NCBI GenBank assembly: GCA_019058245.1
Contig: JAHPZJ010000019.1
Span: 2,371 to 66,370, forward strand
Reading direction: 5' to 3'
DNA length: 64,000 nt
Source of the DNA: Promethearchaeota archaeon
GTDB lineage: Archaea; Asgardarchaeota; Lokiarchaeia; Sigyniarchaeales; SOKP01
Of this stretch, positions 8,466-15,073 are shown piece by piece. Both the position numbers and the translations under genes were made by a program. How positions within the stretch are numbered: the first letter of the stretch is position 1; the number at the start of each line of letters is the position of its first letter. The notes beneath the pieces were generated by a model. The model ran no database searches. It had not been told where the DNA came from and saw only the letters and a list, made by a program, of their open reading frames with translations.

Positions 8466-9057
8466 AAATCATAACCCTTCCTATTATTTAATATTTTTAG
8501 ACTTTTTTACACACACAATAAAGTTGTTTGTTGTAAAAAAACTTTTTTGTTATTATAAATATAAATCATATACTCATATTTAAATCTTATTGTTGTAAAA
8601 AATTGTTTAAATATTGGTTTTGTTTGTATAAAAACTCATCTAGACAAAGCTTTTGTTATACTATATTTTAGTACAAAATGTTAATATGTTAATTTAAAAT
8701 TGATATATTATCCACATTATATTCTTTTTGAATTTATTTTACAACAAATTATTTATCATCGTAATACTTTGTAGGATTTTAAAAAATTGTAAGAAATCCC
8801 ATTTTTTCATACACAAATATTACATATACAAAATTAATTTTGATTTTTTGTGTACAAATTGATCTTCAAACGGACAATTATCAAATAAAAAAACGTTAAA
8901 TAATAGTTCTTTTATTTTGTTTTTATATAAAAACTAGTTAGGATTAGGTTGTACAAAAATTAGTCCTCTTAAAAACCCAGATGAAAATGGCTACAATGGC
9001 GATAAAGAGGGATCTTATCTCGATAAAAATGAAAACTCTTCAGAAAAAACAGAGGAA
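8466..9057. promoter_or_regulatory. AT-rich divergent intergenic region with repeated elements
   Basis: About 590 bases between tfb (minus) and the first RHH-HisKA-receiver gene (plus). TTGTTGTAAA occurs at 8529-8538 and 8591-8600, and its reverse complement TTTACAACAA at 8738-8747. GTACAAA occurs three more times further right. The last ~120 bases, from 8938, are open in frame with the downstream gene and encode an acidic peptide but offer no ATG, GTG or TTG. No other gene is apparent. A regulatory role for the repeats is inference. Confidence 0.4.
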
Positions 9058-9891
9058 ATGAAAAAATATGAGAAAGAGACAGGTCGTTATGCTATCTGGC
9101 GGGGAATAATAACTGAAGGATTTAGAAGGTGGCAAAAAGGCGAAAAAGTATATCAAAGAGATAAGGAACGTATCTCATTATACGTTTCTGAACAAACTAA
9201 ATCAAAATGGTTAAACTATACTAAAAATAATGGAGAATTATCTATCTCTAAGCTAATAAGAGAAGCGGTTTCATCATTTATAGAAACTAATTCTAATAAT
9301 CCTGCATATAGGTTATCAAAATTAAACCCTCAAACAATTTCAAATATTTCGCACACTTTAAAAGAGCCATTAACTTCGATAAAAGGGTATTCTCAGCTAC
9401 TACTCGAGAATTACAAGGAAAAATTAAATGATCAGGTATTAGAAACAGTAAGAAATATTTTTGAACAGAGTATTCTTCTTGAAAAGAAAATAATAAATAT
9501 TTTAGATAATATAAAAGTGGAATCGGAATACGATGTGTTATTAATAGAAGATGATCTCGCAACTATTCGATTAATAACTAGCTATTTTGAGAGTAAAGGA
9601 TTTAAATGTAAAGGAGTAGTAAGTGGTTCAAAAGGTTTGGAGGAATTAGGGAATACAATTCCAAAACTAATTTTGTTAGATATAATCTTACCTGATCTTA
9701 GTGGGTATGATATCTGTAAAACAATTAAATCTGATAAGGAATGGGCTCAAATTCCAATTTTCTTTCTAACAGCTATAGCTGGAAGTGAAGTTGAAAAGAA
9801 CTTAATTGATACGAAAGCAGATGGGTATATTTTAAAACCCTTTAATTTTTCTGATTTTGAAATAATTTTTAAGATCTTAAATAAAAGCTAG
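9058..9891 (+). CDS. RHH-HisKA-receiver fusion regulator, paralogue 1
   Basis: A 277-residue protein with an unusual domain order. Residues ~38-78 (RISLYVSEQTKSKWLNY... through a second helix) look like a ribbon-helix-helix DNA-binding fold. Residues ~93-152 match the HisKA dimerisation/phosphoacceptor helix pair with an H-box SHTLKEPLTSIKGYSQLL (His99). There is no HATPase catalytic domain. Residues ~158-275 are a response-regulator receiver with acidic pocket E164-D165-D166, phosphoacceptor Asp208 (LLDII), Thr238 and Lys260 (LKPF). A paralogue with the same layout lies 300 bases downstream. The start is ATG 9058, but the frame is open upstream to 8938, so the N-terminus may be longer. DNA binding and phosphorelay are inferred. 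Confidence 0.8.
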   Translation: MKKYEKETGRYAIWRGIITEGFRRWQKGEKVYQRDKERISLYVSEQTKSKWLNYTKNNGELSISKLIREAVSSFIETNSNNPAYRLSKLNPQTISNISHTLKEPLTSIKGYSQLLLENYKEKLNDQVLETVRNIFEQSILLEKKIINILDNIKVESEYDVLLIEDDLATIRLITSYFESKGFKCKGVVSGSKGLEELGNTIPKLILLDIILPDLSGYDICKTIKSDKEWAQIPIFFLTAIAGSEVEKNLIDTKADGYILKPFNFSDFEIIFKILNKS

Positions 9892-10193
9892 TTAAATAAT
9901 TTCTTCCTTTGACTCCTTTAGATTTTATAAAACATCATAATCTAATTTATATTATTCCTTTCAAAACACCACTTTCGGTAAGATAATATCTTCATAATAA
10001 AAAAGATTTATAAATGGATAAAAAATTACACAATATTGATATAATTGTAAAAAAAAGATATATCCAAACAGATTTTTATAAAATTAGGAAAAAGGATGAA
10101 ATCTAATATAAAACTATTGAAACATTTTTGCATATAATTAGGGTTAATTGATTGGATCTTTACACAAAATGTAGTATTTGATAAAAAAAGGGG
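9892..10193. other. Intergenic region between the two paralogues
   Basis: About 300 AT-rich bases. A T-rich stretch follows the first gene, and TATA-like AT tracts and TTACACAAAATG lie shortly before the second gene's ATG. No coding frame, hairpin or repeat of note was seen apart from AT tracts. Confidence 0.4.
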
Positions 10194-11165
10194 ATGATAA
10201 ATATTTCAAAAGACTCAAAAACGAAAAAAGATACAAATAAAAAGCAATTGGATGATAATTCTGAAAGAAAAAGTATGACTGATAAGGAAATCGCTAATCT
10301 TGATTTAGAGAGTAAAGAAACCAAGCAATTAATGGAAGAATACCAAGAGGAAACCGATAAATATGCAATTTGGCGTGGATCTATTACAGAAGGATTTAAA
10401 AAGTGGTTAAAAGGTGAAAAAATTTATGATAGAGACAAAGAAAGAATCTCCTTATATGTATCCGAAGAAACAAAGCAGGATTGGCAAAATTTTAAAGAAG
10501 CAAATGATTATCCTACGATTTCAGCTTTAATCAGGGAGAGTGTTGACAATTATATTGAACAAAAATCTGATCTTTTTGGGGAAGGATTACGTAAAATGGA
10601 TGATAAAACAATTTCGAACATTTCTCACGCCTTGAAAGAACCCTTAACAACCATTAAGGGATTTAGTCAACTTCTTTTAGAAAATTATAATGAAGAATTA
10701 GATGAAGAAATTCTATCTACTATTAAAAATATTTTTGATCAGAGTCTACTTCTTGAAAATAAAATAATTAATATTTTGGATAACATTGCTGTTGGAGAGC
10801 CGCACTCTCAATATGATATATTATTAATTGAGGATGATTTAGCAACTATCAGGTTACTTACAAGTTACTTCGAAAGTAAGGGTTATAAATGCAAAGGCGT
10901 GGTCAGTGGAACAAAAGGTATAGAAGAGTTAAGAGGCGGTATTCCAAAGCTTATTTTATTAGATATCATCTTGCCTGATATTTCTGGCTATGAAATCTGC
11001 CGAATGATAAAAGATCATAAAATATATAAAGAAGTACCTGTGTATTTATTAACTGCGATTCCAGGCTCTGAAGTAGAGAAGAAAATAGGTGAAACTCGTG
11101 CTGATGGATATATTTTAAAACCATTTGATTTTTCAGATTTTGAAGTTGTTTTTCACTATCTATGA
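10194..11165 (+). CDS. RHH-HisKA-receiver fusion regulator, paralogue 2
   Basis: A 323-residue paralogue of the preceding gene, with the same motifs in the same order. It has a charged N-terminal extension of about 50 residues and the shared YAIWRGSITEGFKKW segment (57-71). The ribbon-helix-helix-like part follows (RISLYVSEETKQDW...), then the H-box SHALKEPLTTIKGFSQLL (His145) and a receiver domain with E213-D214-D215, Asp257 and Lys309. Again no ATPase domain is present, so any phosphate on the histidine or aspartate must come from another kinase. An AGGGG run lies immediately before the ATG, too close for a normal Shine-Dalgarno. It was probably formed by tandem duplication. Confidence 0.8.
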   Translation: MINISKDSKTKKDTNKKQLDDNSERKSMTDKEIANLDLESKETKQLMEEYQEETDKYAIWRGSITEGFKKWLKGEKIYDRDKERISLYVSEETKQDWQNFKEANDYPTISALIRESVDNYIEQKSDLFGEGLRKMDDKTISNISHALKEPLTTIKGFSQLLLENYNEELDEEILSTIKNIFDQSLLLENKIINILDNIAVGEPHSQYDILLIEDDLATIRLLTSYFESKGYKCKGVVSGTKGIEELRGGIPKLILLDIILPDISGYEICRMIKDHKIYKEVPVYLLTAIPGSEVEKKIGETRADGYILKPFDFSDFEVVFHYL

Positions 11166-11212
11166 CTTTTTTTACGATTAAATATAGGTTTCTTAATTTT
11201 CTTAAAAAATAA

Positions 11213-11316
11213 CGGGCTATGAGGGAATTTCGCTTTCATTATTTTTTAATGAGCGTTTCGAACCCCCGACCTGCCGGTTAAGAGCCGGTTGCGCTACCTG
11301 CCTGCGCCAATAGCCC
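11213..11316 (-). tRNA. tRNA-Lys(CUU) with a 30-nt intron in the T loop
   Basis: Acceptor arms GGGCTAT (11316-11310) and ATAGCCC pair fully, with G73 at 11213 and no encoded CCA. The D stem is GCGC/GCGC. The anticodon loop CTCTTAA gives CUU, with U33 in place, on an ACCGG/CCGGC stem whose outer pair is A-C. The T stem GGGGG/CCCTC is separated by 37 nt instead of 7, so a 30-nt insert lies in the T loop. It contains a hairpin (CGCTCATTA...TAATGAAAGCG) of the sort cut by the archaeal splicing endonuclease. The mature length would be 74 nt. Confidence 0.85.
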
Positions 11317-11355
11317 ATTTAATAAGCTATTTCTTAACGATTGAAACCTATAAAA

Positions 11356-11457
11356 CGCAGATGGAGGGACTCGAACCCCCGAGCGCTCACGCGCACCGGC
11401 TTACTCGGGTATTAAAAACTCTCAAGGCCGGCGTCTTACCAGCTAGGCTACATCTGC
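11356..11457 (-). tRNA. tRNA-Ser(UGA) with an intron at the canonical position
   Basis: Acceptor arms GCAGATG and CATCTGC pair fully and the discriminator is G73, as in archaeal tRNA-Ser. A long variable arm (GCGCGTGAGCGC) marks a class II tRNA. The anticodon stem CCGGC/GCCGG encloses CTTGAG plus extra sequence. With U33 fixed, the anticodon is UGA, and about 19 nt are inserted after position 37. The mature size would be 83 nt, matching the other tRNA-Ser in this window. Leu(GAG) was considered, but the stem register and G73 favour Ser. It lies 39 nt upstream of tRNA-Lys on the same strand. Confidence 0.8.
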
Positions 11458-11634
11458 TCTTGTTTGATATTCTATTAAAATTTCTTAAATCGTAATTAAT
11501 GGCTATTAAATTAGAGTATATTCTATAAAATAAATTTTTTTCATTTTCTAATGCTTTTAAACTAATTTTTTATAATAGATAAAGAAAACTATAAATTTTA
11601 TGCTACATTGACATCTAGTTGAGTTGGTGAAGAA

Positions 11635-12123
11635 ATGAGCGGGGCAAAGGATTTTCGTTATTTAATACCTGAAAGTTTATTCAAAGAGATTACTCAAAAA
11701 GCCGCAGAAGAGTATCCTATGATTGTTCATGGATGGTTGTTTGCCGATCGTAAAGAGAATTTTGGAATCTGTACAAAATTCATTATGAACACTGATTTAA
11801 GAAAAAATAAAGTTCATGTCAAACCAAGAAGTTGGATGCGGTATAAAAAATCTAAAATCTATAATATGCGTAAGTTTAAAGCCGAAATCGGAGTGGATAT
11901 TGTCTGGATGTGGCACAGCCATCCTAGCGGTAATGAAAAACTTCACACCATTGATAAAAGAATATTAAAATATTTATCGAATGGGGTTATGATCATCGTA
12001 GTACCTGAGGTACCAGATAAAACACCTGAACAAAAAGCCCATCTTGTAGGTTGGTATTACGATAAACGGTATACAAAAAAACCAATTATCGAAAAAATGG
12101 TTTTTGAGATAATTTCTGAATAG
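11635..12123 (+). CDS. JAMM/MPN-fold protein with altered active-site residues
   Basis: JAMM proteins are zinc-dependent isopeptidases or their inactive relatives; in Asgards some are linked to ubiquitin-like systems. Here WMWHSHPSGN...HTID supplies His94, His96 and Asp107, the three zinc ligands of the HxHP-x6-S-x2-D motif. The usual serine position is His104, and the catalytic glutamate that precedes VxG in strand 1 aligns with Ile30 (YPMIVHGWL). The alignment is by eye. The protein is 162 residues, a single domain, with a GGTGA-type Shine-Dalgarno before the ATG. No ubiquitin, E1 or E2 gene is nearby. It could be a non-catalytic MPN protein or use a different base. Confidence 0.75.
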   Translation: MSGAKDFRYLIPESLFKEITQKAAEEYPMIVHGWLFADRKENFGICTKFIMNTDLRKNKVHVKPRSWMRYKKSKIYNMRKFKAEIGVDIVWMWHSHPSGNEKLHTIDKRILKYLSNGVMIIVVPEVPDKTPEQKAHLVGWYYDKRYTKKPIIEKMVFEIISE

Positions 12124-12255
12124 AAAGTATTTTTTTAAATAATATATTTTCTTTTTCTATTATTTTTTTTATGGTTTATAAAAAAATATTAAAATTTTAA
12201 AGTGTTATATTGAAATTGTATCACATTAAATTTTAATATTAGATTATATTTACGA

Positions 12256-12338
12256 GCAATCGTCGCTTAGCCTGGTAGAGCGCCGGTCTGCTAAACCGGT
12301 GTCCAATGGATTCGTGGGTTCAAATCCCACCGATTGCG
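12256..12338 (+). tRNA. tRNA-Ser(GCU)
   Basis: Acceptor arms GCAATCG and CGATTGC pair fully, and G73 follows. The anticodon stem is CCGGT/ACCGG with loop CTGCTAA, giving anticodon GCU. The variable region (about 14 nt, TGTCCAATGGATTC) is that of a class II tRNA, and the T arm GTGGG/CCCAC is regular. There is no intron and no encoded CCA. A TATA-like AT-rich stretch lies about 20-30 bases upstream. Confidence 0.93.
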
Positions 12339-12415
12339 CTCATATTATCTGATGAGGATTTTAAATATTTGGTTTTTTAAACAAAAATTAATAAAGAAAA
12401 AATAAAATTATTGAT

Positions 12416-12973
12416 TCACATAAATTTTATGTATTTATATCCTTTATCTTCAAGAATTTTAGTTAATAAAACTTTAAATACAAATTCTACATTTTCTCCT
12501 GTTTTTGATGAACATTCAAGATATTTATAGAAATTATATGATTTCATTATGTCTAACACGTCATCTTTTTTACAAACTCTTTGTTGTTCAAGGTCTAGTT
12601 TACCACCAACCATTATCAGAGGTATATGTCTAACTGTCTTCCCATATTCTGGAAGCCAATCATTTAAAGCAATTAAACTGTTATGATTAGTAAGATCAAA
12701 CATAAAAATTGCTCCAACTGAACCTCGAGCATAACTTGATATCAGGAATTTAAACCTCTTCTGACCACCAAAATCCCATATGTGAAGTGTTATTTTTCCA
12801 TTCTCCAACTCTAAGTCTTTAATATGTACTGATGCCCCAAGAGTCGCTTGCATATTTTCATAAAATTTATTTGTCATATAACGATTTACCAATGTTGTCT
12901 TTCCAACATTTTTATCCCCGAAAATACAAATCTTGTATGATAATCTTAGACCTTCTTGTCTAATTCCTTCCAT
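12416..12973 (-). CDS. Ras/Arf-superfamily small GTPase
   Basis: Small GTPases of this sort are abundant in Asgard archaea and are related to eukaryotic Rab/Arf/Ras switches. The G1 P-loop is GDKNVGKT (19-26). Switch I holds a threonine near residue 44. G3 is WDFGGQKRF (66-74), which has the catalytic Gln. G4 is GGKLDL (123-128), where Gly replaces the Asn or Thr of NKxD. G5 is CSSKTG (154-159). The length is 185 residues with no C-terminal prenylation cysteine, so membrane attachment, if any, differs from Rab. The gene stands alone between two tRNA genes, and its partners and pathway cannot be told from here. Confidence 0.9.
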   Translation of the reverse strand: MEGIRQEGLRLSYKICIFGDKNVGKTTLVNRYMTNKFYENMQATLGASVHIKDLELENGKITLHIWDFGGQKRFKFLISSYARGSVGAIFMFDLTNHNSLIALNDWLPEYGKTVRHIPLIMVGGKLDLEQQRVCKKDDVLDIMKSYNFYKYLECSSKTGENVEFVFKVLLTKILEDKGYKYIKFM

Positions 12974-13386
12974 TTTTTAGATAACTATATTTGTTTTTAT
13001 TCTTTAATAATTTTTGAGACGGTTAATGAACCATTGAATATAATATTTTACTTGAATATATCAATTCAAGAAGCTCGTAATTAAAAAAATCCTCGCACTT
13101 TTTCTTTATATGTTTAGTTTAATCATTTTTTTAGAAGTTTGAAAGCAAATGGATATTCCATTCAAAAAGTTAGTCCTATTATTGGCTCTGGCATGAAAGA
13201 TCCTTTATATAAAGGTGATGTTGTGAATCTCAAGAATTTTGAAGCATTATAGAATATAAATAAAAAATATTCAAATAAAGAAATCCCGTATTCTTATTAA
13301 GATGCTCAAAAAAGTTAACAAGAATTTTCTTATACAAAAATTTTAATTGTATTTATAACTAAACCTATTTGTAAGTTTATTAAATT
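12974..13386. other. Intergenic region with a possible gene remnant
   Basis: About 410 AT-rich bases between the GTPase (minus) and tRNA-Val (plus). The only protein-like stretch is the 37-residue frame at 13139-13252, described separately. The rest shows no convincing frame or repeat. Confidence 0.4.
13139..13252 (+). pseudogene. Short C-terminal-like coding remnant
   Basis: From TTG 13139 the frame reads MKANGYSIQKVSPIIGSGMK, then DPLYKGDVVNLKNFEAL and a stop. Residue composition (GSGMKDPLYKGDVVN) is protein-like and not AT-noise, but a stop lies just upstream of the TTG and no Shine-Dalgarno is visible. It may be the end of a gene that has lost its 5' part. The family is not recognised. 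Confidence 0.3.
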
Positions 13387-13549
13387 GGGCCAGTGGTCTA
13401 GTGGTTATGGTTCAATTTTTTAAAAAAATTGAATAATAGACGTCGCGCTAATTTAATATTAAATATATTAAATCGCGAATACACCGCGAAGGTCGGGAGT
13501 TCAATTAGAAAAAAAATTTCTTTTTTTCTTGAAATCCTCTCCTGGCCCA
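13387..13549 (+). tRNA. tRNA-Val(UAC) with three 30-nt introns
   Basis: The arms GGGCCAG (13387-13393) and CTGGCCC with A73 (13549) pair fully, and TGGTCTAGTGGTTATG is a typical archaeal tRNA-Val D region. Removing three inserts gives a regular 73-nt cloverleaf. Insert 1 splits the D stem after TTATG (position 22-24) and is a near-perfect palindrome. Insert 2 lies in the anticodon loop of stem TCGCG/CGCGA. The only splice that keeps U33 and avoids A34 is CT plus TACAC, anticodon UAC. Insert 3 lies in the T loop between GGGAG and CTCTC. Each insert is 30 nt. The gene runs to 163 nt. Confidence 0.82.
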
Positions 13550-13566
13550 CCATTTTTTTCATTCTA

Positions 13567-14349
13567 TTAGAGTATTTGTTTTATCTTTTTTGGTCTAATT
13601 GCACTTAATTTACAATTCGTAAGTCTATTTCCTATATGAGAAATAATTCCAGGTGCATCAGATCCCTCTTTTAGTAACACTATATTCTCTAAAAATCCAA
13701 ATCTCTTTACAGTTATAATGTCTCTAAAATGACCTTTTCTGGTTATTATTTTCTTAAATTGACCTTTTGTTTCTCCACTTAAAAATACACCTTCGATATT
13801 TTCTTCTAAGATTTTTTTATAAAATTGAAGAGTTTTTGGAGCAATTTCCCCTAATAATTTATTGTTTATTGTATCTTTTTCAGTAATTTTAATATATACA
13901 GGAAAATGATCAATAAAATCATAGGCATTAATAATCTGTTTTAATGATCTCTCTTTTCCTTGACATAGTTGTTCTCGTAAGGTGTATAAATTTATTAGAA
14001 CATCCGAATGTGGATTTACAATAGCACAATCAACAAACAAACCGAATCCAACTTTCCCTACATCAACTAATGATCCCCTATATTCCTTTCCAACCTTAAT
14101 ATCTCTAAATTCATTAACGGTACCAATCTCTTTCTTTAATAGATTATATACAAATCCTTCTTCTGGACCTGTGATTGTAATTTCGAATCTTTTATCAAAT
14201 TTTCTTAACTTCTTCACCTGTATTGAAGTCTCTGAAAAACCTTTAACATTTTCTTTCAAATATTTAAGATATCTAAGGTATATATCTTCTCTCTTTCCTT
14301 GATTTGAGACATTATAGATTTTGTCAAATAATACTAAATTTTGTACCAT
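13567..14349 (-). CDS. DUF2110-like archaeal protein
   Basis: A soluble 260-residue protein without transmembrane segments. The central part VDVGKVGFGLFVDCAI followed by HSDVLINLYTLREQLCQGK resembles the DUF2110 family of archaeal proteins of unknown function, in which an S1-like small beta-barrel segment has been suggested. The C-terminus is basic (IRPKKIKQIL). The match is from memory of the family pattern and was not searched. The gene lies 17 nt past the end of tRNA-Val, convergent with it, and is divergent from the profilin-like gene. Function unknown; an RNA-related role is only a guess from the S1-like appearance. Confidence 0.5.
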   Translation of the reverse strand: MVQNLVLFDKIYNVSNQGKREDIYLRYLKYLKENVKGFSETSIQVKKLRKFDKRFEITITGPEEGFVYNLLKKEIGTVNEFRDIKVGKEYRGSLVDVGKVGFGLFVDCAIVNPHSDVLINLYTLREQLCQGKERSLKQIINAYDFIDHFPVYIKITEKDTINNKLLGEIAPKTLQFYKKILEENIEGVFLSGETKGQFKKIITRKGHFRDIITVKRFGFLENIVLLKEGSDAPGIISHIGNRLTNCKLSAIRPKKIKQIL

Positions 14350-14509
14350 AAGAAAACATTAAAGTGTTGTTATCAATTAAAACTTAAGTATAGTAATGAG
14401 TTTTAAGAAAAATAGTTTTCTCTAAATCTATTTTTCTAAAAAGATTTATATTTAAAAATTTTTATCTTTCAATAAAATAAAAACAGATTTTTGCTTGAGA
14501 TGGAGAATT

Positions 14510-14881
14510 ATGGATGAACAAAGGTTTAATCAATTGGTAAATGCATTAAATGAGTATGAAGGTGTGGAGGAAGTTTTTCTTTTGAATGACGAAGGAGATA
14601 TTGCCTTTAAGTCGGGAGATTTTCTTCTAACAAGCGAGGAAGCTAAAGCAATTTTAAACGCATGGAAATCGAAAGAACCCGCACTATCATTTCAGAATTA
14701 TCGTTTCGCAATTCTAAAGAATGATGATATACAATTAGCTGCTAAAAATATCGGAGCGGGAAAAGGAAATATTATTGGTTCTATTACAAAAGAAGGAGAT
14801 TACTTAGTAGCTCATACTAGAGATGAGGGTATGATATTGTTAGAATGGTCAATTTTTATTAATAAAGTTGCATGGTCATAA
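14510..14881 (+). CDS. Profilin-like protein (Asgard profilin)
   Basis: Profilins bind monomeric actin and regulate filament assembly; Asgard archaea encode functional ones. The 123-residue protein shows the profilin order of elements: an N-terminal helix, a strand VEEVFLLNDEGDIAFKSG, a helix with SEEAKAILNAWKS, a strand pair around FAILKNDDIQLAAKN, a glycine-rich GAGKGNIIGSI turn, DYLVAHTRDEG and a C-terminal helix. Roadblock/LC7 proteins are an alternative of similar size, but the last third fits profilin better. The start is ATG 14510, preceded by a purine-rich GAGATGGAG; TTG at 14495 would add five residues. A TATA-like TTTATATTTAAAA lies about 60 bases upstream. Confidence 0.65.
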   Translation: MDEQRFNQLVNALNEYEGVEEVFLLNDEGDIAFKSGDFLLTSEEAKAILNAWKSKEPALSFQNYRFAILKNDDIQLAAKNIGAGKGNIIGSITKEGDYLVAHTRDEGMILLEWSIFINKVAWS

Positions 14882-15028
14882 TTTGCAATAAAAATAAGGT
14901 AAAAAACACAAATCCTTCATCTATTGTTTTTTCAACTACACTTCACCCTTTTTTTAAAATATTTAAACAAAATATTTATTTTAGTATTTATTACTACTGT
15001 TTAACTAACGTAAAATAATAATAAAAAA

Positions 15029-15067
15029 ATAATATAAATAGATAAATATTAAAAACTTTTAAGGTGG
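15029..15067 (+). promoter_or_regulatory. psmA promoter and Shine-Dalgarno
   Basis: A TATA-like AATATAAATA at 15031-15040 lies about 35 bases before the start, and AAGGTGG (15061-15067) is a strong Shine-Dalgarno six bases before the GTG at 15074, which supports that start codon. Confidence 0.55.
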
Positions 15068-15073
15068 ATCTGA

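Noticed and set aside
11356..11457. Alternative call tRNA-Leu(GAG)
   Set aside because: This needs a shifted anticodon stem, and archaeal tRNA-Leu normally has A73, whereas this gene has G73.
11289..11495. A 68-codon plus-strand frame
   Set aside because: It runs antisense through the tRNA-Lys and tRNA-Ser genes; peptides of the type MEGLEPPS...HRL are a well-known artefact of reading tRNA complements.
12974..13386. Possible mobile element at the tRNA-Val locus
   Set aside because: No integrase, no direct repeat of the tRNA end and no change in base composition were seen.
13982..14302. A 106-codon plus-strand frame
   Set aside because: Antisense to the DUF2110-like gene, with composition typical of a shadow frame.
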